A stretch of DNA of 64,000 nt from BP-464 sp045805505 (GTDB taxonomy: Bacteria > Actinomycetota > Thermoleophilia > Solirubrobacterales > Solirubrobacteraceae): the NCBI GenBank assembly GCA_045805505.1, contig JBJMLA010000088.1, positions 1 to 64,000 on the forward strand, given 5' to 3'. Position 1 is the stretch's first letter; the number at the start of each line of letters is the position of its first letter. Below are positions 24,699 through 34,297 of this stretch, in pieces. Position numbers and translations under genes: made by a program. Under the pieces are notes generated by a model. That model saw only the letters and a program-made list of their open reading frames with translations, was not told the DNA's origin and made no database searches.

Positions 24699-25409
24699 TC
24701 AGACGCGCGAGGTGATGACGACCGGCGCGGCGGTGGGGATCCGTGAGCCGCCGGGCTCCTCCTCGGTGACCATGACGCGGTCGCCGTCCTGCAGGCGGGC
24801 GGGGATCTCGACGCGGCCGCTGCCGACCATGAAGACCGCACGCGAAAGGTCGTCGGACGCCGGGCGCGGTGCGGCGTCGCCGCTCTGGATCCACAGCTCG
24901 TAGACCTTGCCGCGCGCGGGCTGGGCCATACCGTCGACCACGAGGTGCGCCTTGTCGTCGGAGACCTCGACCCAGGCGTGGCCGCGGCCGACGTCGGCCG
25001 CGAGCGTGCGGGTGTCGCCGCCGCCGGAGCCCTCGAAGACGGTGGTGCCGGCGACGCCGCCGATCACCAGCAGCGCGGCCGCGGTCGCGGTCCAGCGCAG
25101 CAGGACCGGCATGGCGATCGTCCGCCGCGGCCGGGGTGCGGGCTCGCGCCGGCCCGAGACGGCCCGCAGCATCGCGGCCTCCGGCTCGACGACGGCCATG
25201 ATCCGGTTGCGCAGGTCGGGGCTCGGCTCGATCTCAGGGATGACGTCGACGAGGTGCGTGGCCGCTCGCTGCAGGGACTGGGCGTCCTCGGCGCAGACCG
25301 GGCAGCTCTCCAGGTGGGTGGCCACCATCGACCGTTCCCCGTCGGGCAGGGCGCCCAGCGCGTAGGCGCCGAGGTTCTCGAAGACGACGTTGTGCTCGGA
25401 CTCGTTCAT
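24699..25409 (-). CDS. Zinc anti-sigma factor, RskA-like
   Basis: 236 residues. The cytoplasmic N-terminus has the zinc-binding anti-sigma signature HLESCPVC (H-x3-C-x2-C, ~residue 33), followed by LQRAATHLVDVIPEI. One transmembrane helix (LLRWTATAAALLVIGGVAGT, ~105-125) leads to an RskA-type extracellular domain (KVYELWIQSGDAAPRPAS). It should hold the co-transcribed sigma factor inactive until regulated proteolysis. Its start overlaps the sigma stop by 4 bp, the usual arrangement. Confidence 0.92.
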   Translation of the reverse strand: MNESEHNVVFENLGAYALGALPDGERSMVATHLESCPVCAEDAQSLQRAATHLVDVIPEIEPSPDLRNRIMAVVEPEAAMLRAVSGRREPAPRPRRTIAMPVLLRWTATAAALLVIGGVAGTTVFEGSGGGDTRTLAADVGRGHAWVEVSDDKAHLVVDGMAQPARGKVYELWIQSGDAAPRPASDDLSRAVFMVGSGRVEIPARLQDGDRVMVTEEEPGGSRIPTAAPVVITSRV

Positions 25410-26011
25410 GTGATCGCCTCTCCCAGAGGCTCGAACTGCGTGCGCAGCTTGCTCAGGCCCAGCCGCATGCGGCCCTTGACGGTGCCGATCGGCAGGCCGA
25501 GCATGTCCGCGATCTCAGTATGAGTGAACCCGCCGAAGTAGGCGAGCTCGATGACCTTGCTCTGGTCGGGCGGCAGGTCGGCGAGCGCGTCGCGGACCGT
25601 GCCCGCGCGGTCGCGCTCGATGACCTCGGCGTCGACGCTGACGTCGGACTCGATCTCGATCTCCTCGACCGGCATGTCGGCGCGGCGGCGGGCGTCTCCG
25701 CCGGTGCGCCGCAGCGCGTCGACGGCGCGGTGATGGACGATGCCCAGCAGCCAGGTGCGCAGGCTGCCGCGGGCCGCGTCGTAGGAGCTCGCGCGGCGCC
25801 AGGCCGACAGGAACGCCTCCTGGACGACGTCCTCGGCTGCCGCGCGGCGTCCGCACATGCGGTAGGCCAGCGAGTAGGCCACCGAGCTGTGGCGGTCGTA
25901 GATGACCTCGAAGGCCGCGGAATCGCCGTCGCAGACGCGCGCCATCAGATCGTCATCGGCGAGGTGCCGATGATCCGAGGTCCGGCCGGATCCCAGTCGC
26001 GGGAGCTTCAT
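25406..26011 (-). CDS. sigK: ECF RNA polymerase sigma factor, SigK-like
   Basis: 201 residues from ATG at 26011. An ORF start at 26125 would add a low-quality Arg-rich leader. Region 2 is DGDSAAFEVIYDRHSSVAYS with AAAEDVVQEAFLSAWRRA (~residues 30-75). Region 4 is LADLPPDQSKVIELAYFGGF-THTEIADMLGLPIGTVKGRM with its helix-turn-helix (~140-185). Its cognate anti-sigma is the next gene. Such pairs usually control envelope or redox stress genes and their own promoter. TAGACG lies 7 nt before the ATG, a near match to the leaderless pattern. Confidence 0.92.
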   Translation of the reverse strand: MKLPRLGSGRTSDHRHLADDDLMARVCDGDSAAFEVIYDRHSSVAYSLAYRMCGRRAAAEDVVQEAFLSAWRRASSYDAARGSLRTWLLGIVHHRAVDALRRTGGDARRRADMPVEEIEIESDVSVDAEVIERDRAGTVRDALADLPPDQSKVIELAYFGGFTHTEIADMLGLPIGTVKGRMRLGLSKLRTQFEPLGEAIT

Positions 26012-26084
26012 GTCACCCCGTCTACGGCGTCGCGCACAAGTCGGATCATTGCGGCTGCCCCGCCGCGGCGAATAGTGTCGGCCC

Positions 26085-26672
26085 GTGCTCGCCCTGTCCG
26101 ATCGCACGGTGCTGGGCGTGTTCATCGCGGTGATCGCCGCCGGGTGTGCCGCGATCTGGGTCCCGCTCGAGCGTCACTACACCAACGACCCCGTCGAGCG
26201 CGCCCGCCGCGGTGAGGTCACCGCCCTGCACGAGCTGTCGATGCTGCGCGCCGACAACGCCGTGCGCGCCGTGAGGCTCGTCGAGGAGCGCTCGCCCGCG
26301 GAGGTGCGCGTCCAGACCCTGACGATCCGGCCCACGGCGCTGACGATGACGGTGGTCGAGCCGGGCAACGGCACGGAGCGCGACTGGGGCGTCGACCCGG
26401 GCTTCCACGTCGGCGGCGGCGAGGCCGAGGACGCCTCGTCGGACTACGGGGTGACCTTCCGCGCGCTCGACCTGACCGTTCCCGAGCGGATGGCCAGGAC
26501 CGTCCTGGACCAGACCCACCGCAACCCGCGCGACATCGAGTACGCGAGCGCGGCGACCTCGGCGACGGGCGAGCCCGTCCAGTGGCTGCTCTACCTCGCG
26601 GGCGGGCGCATCCGCGACCGCGTGTGGCGCGCGGACGCCGACGGCTCGCACGTGCGGAGGAACGGGACATGA
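26085..26672 (+). CDS. Hypothetical membrane-anchored protein
   Basis: 195 residues, GTG start with TAGTGT 6 nt upstream (leaderless geometry). One N-terminal hydrophobic helix (VLGVFIAVIAAGCAAIWVPL) is followed by an extracellular-looking alpha/beta domain with VQTLTIRPTALTMTVVEPGN and VPERMARTVLDQT. No known family recognised. It resembles small anchored domains that follow stress sigma genes. It is divergent from the sigma factor (73 bp apart) and couples to the next gene by a 4-bp overlap. Confidence 0.65.
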   Translation: MLALSDRTVLGVFIAVIAAGCAAIWVPLERHYTNDPVERARRGEVTALHELSMLRADNAVRAVRLVEERSPAEVRVQTLTIRPTALTMTVVEPGNGTERDWGVDPGFHVGGGEAEDASSDYGVTFRALDLTVPERMARTVLDQTHRNPRDIEYASAATSATGEPVQWLLYLAGGRIRDRVWRADADGSHVRRNGT

Positions 26673-27096
26673 TGCGCGCGGCGCTGCGCGGCCGCCGCGG
26701 GCTGCTCGGGCTGGTCGTCATCGGCGCCTCGCTGCTGCTGTGCGCGTGGTCCATCTATCACCTGATGCGCAGCGGGTCGTGCGCGTCGGGCGGTGTCTAC
26801 GTGATCGCCAGCCCGTGCCCGTCGGAGATGGGCGGCTACGTCCTCGGGCTGCTGGGCAGCATCGCGCTGGGCGTGGCCGGTCCCTTCGTGGCGCGCAGCG
26901 CGATCGCCGGCGTCGCCTGGTTCGGCCTCTTCTTCACCGTCATCGGCGCGTCGGCCATCCTCACCGCCGTCGGCCCGGCATCGTTGCCGGACAGCGAGGG
27001 CGGTGGGCTGGTCATGGGGATCGTCTTCATCGCCATCATGGGTCTCCCCGTGGTGGCGCTGGCGTTCTACTCCGCCGGCAAAGGCGTCGACTCGGG

Positions 27097-27100
<4 letters not shown>
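26669..27100 (+). CDS. Hypothetical small membrane protein
   Basis: 143 residues with three or four transmembrane segments (LLGLVVIGASLLLCAWSIYH; YVLGLLGSIALGVAGPF; AGVAWFGLFFTVIGASAIL; LVMGIVFIAIMGLPVVALAF). Two cysteines flank the first loop. ATG at 26669 overlaps the preceding stop, implying translational coupling. It overlaps the end of the convergent DEAD-box gene by 4 bp. Function unknown. Confidence 0.65.
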
Positions 27101-28212
<1,112 letters not shown>

Positions 28213-28233
28213 GTGATGAGACTCCTTTTGAAG

Positions 28234-28331
28234 CGATGCAGCGTGCATCGCCAACTTCGATCGGGAGATTCAACTGACCCGGATCGACAGAGCGCTCAGA
28301 GACACGAACCTCGCAAGCGAACGTCGCTTGC
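28234..28331 (-). promoter_or_regulatory. Structured 5' leader of the DEAD-box gene
   Basis: Two perfect inverted repeats lie in the untranslated region: GCAAGCG-loop-CGCTTGC (28313-28331) and CGATGCA-cgc-TGCATCG (28234-28250), the second ending about 10 nt before the ribosome site. Helicase genes often have structured leaders; function here is unproven. Confidence 0.45.
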
Positions 28332-28369
28332 CCTTGTGAAGGTAGCAACACACCGATAGAAAGCGCGAC

Positions 28370-30757
28370 ATGCGTCACGGACGATCTCTCGCTTTTGCAG
28401 CCCTTTGCCTGCTCGGCGCGGCCCCGTCGGCCTCCGCGGCGGACACCAGCCGCTACGCGCTGGCCAACGGCTGCTACTCGCTGACCGCGGGGGGCGACAC
28501 CGTGGCCGGTCCGTTTCGCATGAAGGCCACCGACCTCGGCAGCTACATGCTCTACACGGAGGACCAGCAGTACTTCGCGCGCAACGGCGCCGCCACCACG
28601 ACGGCGGCCGCGCCGAGCGGCAACGCCGACTGGCTCGTCGAGGGCACGACCGGCGCCTTCACGCTGACGGTCGGCGGGGCGAAGCTCACCGCGAACGGCA
28701 AGACGCTCTCGTTCGGCGGCGCGGGTTCGGCGTTCGGGTTCGCCAAGGCCGATGGCTGCCCGGCCTACCCGGAGTCCGAGGTCGGCGTCAGCGGTGCGCC
28801 GTCGAAGTCGGCGTCGCCCTGGGGCGTGGTCGGCGGGATGCTCGACGCGCACATGCATTGGATGGCCTTCGAGTTCCTCGGCGGCAAGGCGCACTGCGGC
28901 AAGCCGTGGGACCGCTACGGGATCACGGTGGCGCTCCAGGACTGCCCCGACCACTCCGTCCCGGGCAGCCCGGGCAACGTGCTCGAGGCTGCGCTCGGTG
29001 GTCCGGCGACGCACGCCACCGACGGCTGGCCGACGTTCTCCTACTGGCCCAACAACTTCACGGCGACGCACGAGGAGACCTACTACAAGTGGGTCGAGCG
29101 CGCGTGGCGCGGTGGGTTGCGGCTGTTCGTCAACCTCTACGTCGACAACGCGGCGCTGTGCAAGGTCTATCCGCTGCGTGCGCAGGGCAACAAGTGCAAC
29201 GAGATGGACACCGTCCGGCTTGAGCACCAGCGACTGCTGTCGCTGCGGGACTACGCCGACGCGCAGGCGGGCGGCCCGGGCAAGGGCTTCTTCCAGATCG
29301 TCACCACGCCGTTCGAGGCGCGGCGCGTCATCGCGTCGGGCAAGCTCGCCGTGCTCCAGGGCATCGAGGTCTCCGAGCTGTTCGACTGCACCGTCTACAA
29401 CGGCGTCGAGAACTGCGACAAGGACAAGGTCGACCGCAACCTCGACGAGGTCTACAAGATGGGCGTCCGCGGGATGGAGCTCGTCAACAAGTTCGACAAC
29501 GCGTTCGTGGGGGTCGCCGGTGACAACGGCACGCAGGGCGTGATCGTCAACAACGGCAACAAGCTCGAGACCGGCCGCTACTGGGACATGCAGACCTGTC
29601 AGGGCCTGCCGGCGGGCGAGCAGGACAAGGACCAGATCTCGCCCTCGGACGCGGCCATGACCCCCGGCCTGGTGACGATGATCACGTCGCTGTTCCCGAC
29701 CGGCGGAGTCCCCGTCTATCCGCCGACGCCGCACTGCAACCAGCGCGGGCTGAGCTCGATCGGTCAGTACCTGGTCACGCAGATGATGAACAAGGGCATG
29801 ATCATCGACCCCGACCACATGAGCGTGGCCGCGCGCAACTCGACGCTCGACATGGTCGAGGCCCGCAGGTACGGCGGCATCGTCTCGTCGCACTCGTGGT
29901 CGACGCCGCTGTCCTACCAGCGCATCCTCAAGCTCGGCGGCGTCGTGACGCCGATCGCGTCGAGCTCCAAGGGCATGGTCGAGGACTGGAAGACGCTCAA
30001 GGCCGAGCGCAACCCGAAGTACTACTTCGGCTTCGGATGGGGGGCGGACTTCAACGGCTTCCACAAGCTGGGCTCCGCGCGCGAGGGCAACGCGTCCAAC
30101 CCGATCGTCTACCCGTTCAAGTCCTGGGACGGCAAGCAGACGCTGTCGAAGCTGACGACCGGTCAGAAGTCGTGGGACGTCAACAAGGACGGCGTTGCCA
30201 ACTACGGGCTGTTCCCCGACTGGGTCGCCGACACGGGCAAGGTCGGCGGTGACGCCATCGTCAAGGACTTCGGCCGTGGCGCCGAGGCCTACCTCGAGAT
30301 GTGGGAGCGAGCCGCCGGCGTGCCGGAGTACCGGGCCGTGCCGTCGCGGTCGATCTTCAGCACGCGGGGCCTGTTCCGCGTCAAGCTCGGGGCGACCAAC
30401 GAGGCGCTGCTGCGCTCGGCCGGTCAGCCGAAGGTGCGCGGCGCGTTCGTGTGGAAGTGGGGCATCCAGAAGCGCCCGATCAAGACCGGGACGGTCTACG
30501 CGGTCATCGGCCGCACGGGGCGCTCGACGCTCGTGGCCAGCACAGGGCTCGAGCACCAGGCCGACGGCGTCAATGTCGGCGACAGCGCGTCGAAGATCGA
30601 CGGCGGTTCGTCGATCGGCCCCGGCGTCCGCTACGTCGGCGCGGGCGGCGGCAAGGGCTACGTCTTCGGCGTCAAGGGCGGTCAGGTCGCGTTCACCGGC
30701 GTGACCTCGCTGCACGGCGGGGCGCTGCGCGCGGCGCTCGCCAAGCTGCCGGTCTGA
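28370..30757 (+). CDS. Secreted M19 dipeptidase-like hydrolase
   Basis: 795 residues with a signal peptide (RSLAFAALCLLGAAPSASA). A ~130-residue beta-rich N-terminal segment is followed by an amidohydrolase-type barrel similar to renal dipeptidase (M19): DAHMHWMAFEF (HxH metal pair, ~162), VLQGIEVSELF (Glu), GVRGMELVNKFDN (~365), MIIDPDHMSVAARN (His, ~480) and GGIVSSHSWS (His). Extra inserts and Cys pairs suit an exported enzyme. Substrate unknown; D-amino-acid or other dipeptides are the family precedent. The last ~120 residues are Gly-rich and basic. Confidence 0.75.
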   Translation: MRHGRSLAFAALCLLGAAPSASAADTSRYALANGCYSLTAGGDTVAGPFRMKATDLGSYMLYTEDQQYFARNGAATTTAAAPSGNADWLVEGTTGAFTLTVGGAKLTANGKTLSFGGAGSAFGFAKADGCPAYPESEVGVSGAPSKSASPWGVVGGMLDAHMHWMAFEFLGGKAHCGKPWDRYGITVALQDCPDHSVPGSPGNVLEAALGGPATHATDGWPTFSYWPNNFTATHEETYYKWVERAWRGGLRLFVNLYVDNAALCKVYPLRAQGNKCNEMDTVRLEHQRLLSLRDYADAQAGGPGKGFFQIVTTPFEARRVIASGKLAVLQGIEVSELFDCTVYNGVENCDKDKVDRNLDEVYKMGVRGMELVNKFDNAFVGVAGDNGTQGVIVNNGNKLETGRYWDMQTCQGLPAGEQDKDQISPSDAAMTPGLVTMITSLFPTGGVPVYPPTPHCNQRGLSSIGQYLVTQMMNKGMIIDPDHMSVAARNSTLDMVEARRYGGIVSSHSWSTPLSYQRILKLGGVVTPIASSSKGMVEDWKTLKAERNPKYYFGFGWGADFNGFHKLGSAREGNASNPIVYPFKSWDGKQTLSKLTTGQKSWDVNKDGVANYGLFPDWVADTGKVGGDAIVKDFGRGAEAYLEMWERAAGVPEYRAVPSRSIFSTRGLFRVKLGATNEALLRSAGQPKVRGAFVWKWGIQKRPIKTGTVYAVIGRTGRSTLVASTGLEHQADGVNVGDSASKIDGGSSIGPGVRYVGAGGGKGYVFGVKGGQVAFTGVTSLHGGALRAALAKLPV

Positions 30758-30773
30758 CCGCGGGCCTGAGGCG

Positions 30774-30820
30774 TCGAGTGGACAGTTGACGGGCTCCAGG
30801 CCCGTCAAGTGTCCACTCGA
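30774..30820. repeat. Long near-perfect palindrome
   Basis: Arms of 21 bp (30774-30794 and 30800-30820) with one mismatch and a 5-nt loop lie between two convergent genes. No T-run follows. It could serve as a bidirectional terminator or be a dispersed palindromic repeat. Confidence 0.6.
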
Positions 30821-30838
30821 TGAAGAGAAACGGGCGGC

Positions 30839-30960
30839 TCAGGCGCGGCGAGCGGCGGCGCGCCGGGCCTTGGCCTTGCGGGCCTTCGCCTTGCGCGCCT
30901 TAGCGTGGCGGGCACGAGCCTTGGCCTTCGCCCTGGCGGACGTGGTCTTGGCGGCGGCGG
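30839..30960 (-). repeat. Low-complexity basic tail repeat
   Basis: Degenerate GCCTT/GCG-rich repeats encode a KA-RKAK-A tail of the deacetylase, with units such as AKARKAK. It is part of that coding sequence, and slippage-prone. Confidence 0.6.
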
Positions 30961-33697
30961 GCTTCGACGCGGTCGCGACGAGCGCGGTGCTGGTCGCGGG
31001 TGCCGCGGCGGTGGGGGTCGGTGCGGTGGCCGGTGCGGTGGCGGCCGCGGCGGCGGCCGGATGGTGCCCGGCGTAGGCGTGGGCGGCGAGCCGTTCGCCG
31101 GTCAGCGCGTGGTCGTAGTAGGCGACGGCGTCGAGGCGGCCCTCGAGGTTCGGGGCGATCGCCCCGCGGCCGAGGTAGAGGGTCGCGGCGCCCGAGGGCC
31201 GCTCGGCCGACGCCGCCGAGGCCGCGAGGTTGCCGTTGACGTAGAGGCGCATCGTCGCGCCGTCCCACACGCCGGCCACGTGGTACCAGAGGCGCGGCTG
31301 GATCGTCCACGGCGCCTGCACGCCGGTGCTGACGTTGCGGAACGTGAACTTGCCGCCGAGGATGGCCAGCGCGCCGGCGGCGCCGTGCTCGATCGCGCCG
31401 TCGGCCTGCTCGGACGTGCGGACCCAGGCCTCGAGCGTGTAGCCGGTTTGCGGGGCCGGCACGCCGTTGATCTCGCCATACAGCGGACCGCCGTTGAACA
31501 GCGCGGCGGCGCCGTCGATGCCGTCGGCGAAGGCCGCCGGGCCGTTGCGCCAGTAGCCCGTGTGGCCGCCGGCGGCGTCGGGGATCTCGCTGCCCGAGGT
31601 GTCGAGGTTCCAGGCGCCGATGGGGTGGTCGGCGGCGACGAGCTCGGACAGCGAGCCTGCGGGGATGGAGGGCGAAGTGGTGGGTTCTGGGTCGGGCGCG
31701 GGGTCCGGGTCGGGCTGTGGCGCCGGATCGGGAGCGGGCGCCGGCGTCTCGACGCTGCCGACGGTCGTGTCGCCCGCGGCGGGCGTGATCCAGCCGGAGC
31801 CGCTCGCGTCGGTGACGGGGACGGCGACGGCGGAGTCGATGTGGACGACGACCTGCCCGCCGGCGGTGACCGTGCCCGAGGCGGCGCCGGAGGCGACCGC
31901 GGCCGACCAGGCGGCCATGCGCCGCAGCGCCTCTCCGGACTCGCGCGTGCCCGGCTGGACGAGCTCGGCCTTGAAGAGGCTGTGGTAGCGGCGCAGCACC
32001 TCGTCGAGGACCGGGTACATGGTCCCGTCCTCGGCCAGGTTGGACTGGTGGACGTAGTGGGGCCGCGGGTCGTTGTCGAGGACGTGACGGAGGATCATCG
32101 TCGCCTCGTTGGACACGTAGGTGTCCCAGTCCGCGGGGGCCTGCAGGCAGCCGAGGTTGCCGGCGGGGCAGGCGGTGAAGTTGACGAAGTTGTACTCGTC
32201 GAGCTGCTCCTCGCGGGTGCCGACGTTGTAGTAGATGCCCGTCGGATGGCGGGGCACCGACAGCGCGCCGCCGAGCTCGTACTGCATCGGCTGGCGCGAG
32301 GCGTCCGCGCCGAACCACTTGACGCCGGTGTCGATCAGCGCCTGGGCCATCGCCGGGTTGGCCAGGCCCGAGTGCTCGCCCGTGGTCAGCTCCTCGGGAT
32401 CGAACGGCAGGCCGTGGTCGTTGGCGAAGTCGGCGTTCTTCCAGATCTCGGCCTTGATCTCGTTGATGCCGGCCGCGTCGAGGTTGGGGTGCGAGAAGGT
32501 GTGGCTCGTCCAGCGGAAGTCGCTCTTGTGGGCGAGCAGCGCGGCGGTCAGCGGGTCGCCGGCGGAGGCGCCGTCGCCGTTGAACAGCAGGTTGAGCTTC
32601 ACGCCGGAGGCGTGCTGCCAGTCGAGCGCGCGCGTCACGTCGGCGGGCGTCATGCGCACGGGGTTCGGCGCGTCCTCGGGCGTCGTGTGGCTCGTGACGC
32701 TCCAGCGGTCGTCGGGCAGGAAGACGTCGTCGACATCCACGCCGAGGTAGTTGCGGCTGGAGCCGAGGTGGACACCGCGGGTGACCCACTCGAGCATGCC
32801 GCCGAACAGGACGTGGCCGTGCAGCGACCACTCGTTGGTGTCGACGGTGTTGACCAGCGCCTCGGTGCCGTCGGAGCGCACGTAGGTGCCGGCGATCGCG
32901 CCGGACGGCCCGTCGACGAGCGTGCGCCAGGACGAGCCGGGCGCCGGCGTGCCCTGATAGCCCCAGGACCACTGGTCGACGGGAACCGGCCCGACGAGCG
33001 CGGAGAAGACATCGCCGCCCCCGGCCGACACGTGGGCCTGGACGCCGCTCATGTCGCTGCCGGCCGCGCCCGCCTCGAGGCCGTACACGGGCTGCGGGTA
33101 GGCGTAGGCGTCGACCTCGCGGACGCCGAACTCGCGCTCGTAGTCCTGCAGGGTCGCCCACTCGGCGCCCGAGAGCGCCGAGGCCCAGGTGAACCCGCCG
33201 TCCGGGCTGTAGGCGAGGCCGCCGGTGGCCAGGACCACACCCTGGTAGCGGCCGTGGTCGAGGCCGGCGCGCAGCGCGTCGGCGGTCAGGTCGGGCGCGG
33301 TGGCGGCGATCAGCGTGTCGAACGGCACGCCCTGCTTGGTCAGCGCATCGCGCCACCAGTGAAACGTGGGCTCGGTGCCGTCGGCGGAGACCAGCAGCAG
33401 CTTGAGGTCGAGCGCCTTGCCGCCGACCGCCGGAGGCGTCTCGGCGGTGGCCGCCAGGGACGCGGTGCGCCGGGCCGATGCGGTCCGCGTGGGCCGGGAG
33501 GCGATCCGGCGGATGCGGGCGACGTCGATGTGACGGTCGGGCGAGGGGCCGAGCCGGTGTCCCGCGCGCACGACCTCGGCCGCGGCGGCGTCCGGCCGCG
33601 CGTCGGCGTTCGCCACATCGGCGGCCCGGGCGGGCGCGGCCACGGCGAAGCCCGCCAGCAGGGCGGTGAGGACGGCAAAGGGGCGATTGGGGGACAT
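30839..33697 (-). CDS. Secreted Agd3-like polysaccharide deacetylase with LamG domain
   Basis: 952 residues from ATG at 33697, the first start after GAGGAG that gives a signal peptide (MSPNRPFAVLTALLAGFAVA). Domains: a CBM87/Agd3-like carbohydrate-binding region (LKLLLVSADGTEPTFHWWRD, ~75-300), a deacetylase barrel with metal Asp pair GVDVDDVFLPDD (~325) and His pair WTSHTFSHPNLD (~405), a Pro/Asp linker, and a concanavalin-like LamG domain (YTLEAWVRTSEQ, ~735-880). The last ~70 residues are Ala/Lys/Arg repeats. Agd3 deacetylates an N-acetylgalactosamine exopolysaccharide in biofilms. A c-di-GMP-I riboswitch precedes it. Confidence 0.82.
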   Translation of the reverse strand: MSPNRPFAVLTALLAGFAVAAPARAADVANADARPDAAAAEVVRAGHRLGPSPDRHIDVARIRRIASRPTRTASARRTASLAATAETPPAVGGKALDLKLLLVSADGTEPTFHWWRDALTKQGVPFDTLIAATAPDLTADALRAGLDHGRYQGVVLATGGLAYSPDGGFTWASALSGAEWATLQDYEREFGVREVDAYAYPQPVYGLEAGAAGSDMSGVQAHVSAGGGDVFSALVGPVPVDQWSWGYQGTPAPGSSWRTLVDGPSGAIAGTYVRSDGTEALVNTVDTNEWSLHGHVLFGGMLEWVTRGVHLGSSRNYLGVDVDDVFLPDDRWSVTSHTTPEDAPNPVRMTPADVTRALDWQHASGVKLNLLFNGDGASAGDPLTAALLAHKSDFRWTSHTFSHPNLDAAGINEIKAEIWKNADFANDHGLPFDPEELTTGEHSGLANPAMAQALIDTGVKWFGADASRQPMQYELGGALSVPRHPTGIYYNVGTREEQLDEYNFVNFTACPAGNLGCLQAPADWDTYVSNEATMILRHVLDNDPRPHYVHQSNLAEDGTMYPVLDEVLRRYHSLFKAELVQPGTRESGEALRRMAAWSAAVASGAASGTVTAGGQVVVHIDSAVAVPVTDASGSGWITPAAGDTTVGSVETPAPAPDPAPQPDPDPAPDPEPTTSPSIPAGSLSELVAADHPIGAWNLDTSGSEIPDAAGGHTGYWRNGPAAFADGIDGAAALFNGGPLYGEINGVPAPQTGYTLEAWVRTSEQADGAIEHGAAGALAILGGKFTFRNVSTGVQAPWTIQPRLWYHVAGVWDGATMRLYVNGNLAASAASAERPSGAATLYLGRGAIAPNLEGRLDAVAYYDHALTGERLAAHAYAGHHPAAAAAATAPATAPTPTAAAPATSTALVATASKPAAAKTTSARAKAKARARHAKARKAKARKAKARRAAARRA

Positions 33698-33702
33698 CGG
33701 GG

Positions 33703-33734
33703 GACTCCTCGCTGCAACAGCTCGAAGAGGAGTC
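33703..33734 (-). promoter_or_regulatory. Shine-Dalgarno-sequestering hairpin
   Basis: On the minus strand GACTCCTC (33734-33727) is perfectly complementary to GAGGAGTC (33710-33703), which contains the ribosome site 5 nt before the ATG at 33697. The loop is 16 nt. The 5' arm directly follows the riboswitch aptamer, so ligand binding could control access to the ribosome site. Confidence 0.6.
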
Positions 33735-33815
33735 GGCGGCCGAGCCATCTGCCTTCCGTGGCAGACCTCTGGCTTTGCGTCCCCGCCTCGCGGCGGGTTT
33801 GCCCTTGTCGCTCCG
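33728..33815 (-). ncRNA. Cyclic di-GMP-I (GEMM) riboswitch
   Basis: The minus strand carries the GEMM hallmarks: GGGCAAACC (33804-33796), a CGCC-rich hairpin, GGGACGCAAAGCC (33783-33771), a second hairpin CTGCC-loop-GGCAG, and a closing GGCTCGGCCGCC. These conserved blocks occur in order and spacing typical of c-di-GMP-I aptamers. It lies in the 5' leader of the Agd3-like gene. Confidence 0.82.
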
Positions 33816-33904
33816 TGACGTGGGACACAGTTGTCCCGCAAATCGGCAGGAGAGCGGCCTACGGGAGGGATGAAGGCGGTAGGTGACGGGGTAGTGCAAA
33901 ACCC

Positions 33905-34297
33905 ATGACCATCAACGACGAAACGACGGAGGCCACGGCCGGCGGGCCGCTGGGCAAGCTGGCCGGCAAGGCGAAGGCCGCGGCCGGATCGCTGCTCGGC
34001 GACAACGACCTCGCCCGCGAAGGCCGGCTGCAGGAGGCCGGCGCCGACGCCGAGCTGCAGGCCGAGCGCGCCGACGCCGAGGCCAAGGTCGAGCGCGATC
34101 AGGCCAAGGTCGAGGAGGAGCGCGCGCAGGTCGAGGAAGAGCGCCGCCGCCTGCAGGCCGAGGTCGCCGCCCAGAACGCCGAGGAGCGCGCCGAGCGCGA
34201 GCGCTTCTCCAAGGAGGCCGACGCGGCGCAGCTCGAACAGGCCGCCGCCCGCGCCGAGGCCCGCGCCGACAAGATCGATCCCGAGGAGACCCACTGA
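33905..34297 (+). CDS. CsbD-like, coiled-coil stress protein
   Basis: 130 residues. Near the start GKLAGKAKAAAGSLLGDN-DLAREGRLQEA resembles the CsbD signature (GKxKExxGxxxxD..L..EG). The remainder is an uninterrupted, highly charged Ala/Glu/Arg helix typical of a coiled coil. CsbD proteins are general-stress proteins of unknown biochemistry. ATG at 33905 is preceded by TAGTGC at the leaderless distance. Its stop overlaps the next start by one base, so the two helical proteins are coupled. It is divergent from the riboswitch-controlled deacetylase. Confidence 0.7.
   Translation: MTINDETTEATAGGPLGKLAGKAKAAAGSLLGDNDLAREGRLQEAGADAELQAERADAEAKVERDQAKVEEERAQVEEERRRLQAEVAAQNAEERAERERFSKEADAAQLEQAAARAEARADKIDPEETH

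Noticed and set aside
30839..34294. A 1151-residue version of the deacetylase starting at 34294
   Set aside because: The extra 199 residues are antisense to the CsbD-like gene and the riboswitch. The start at 33697 has a ribosome site and signal peptide.
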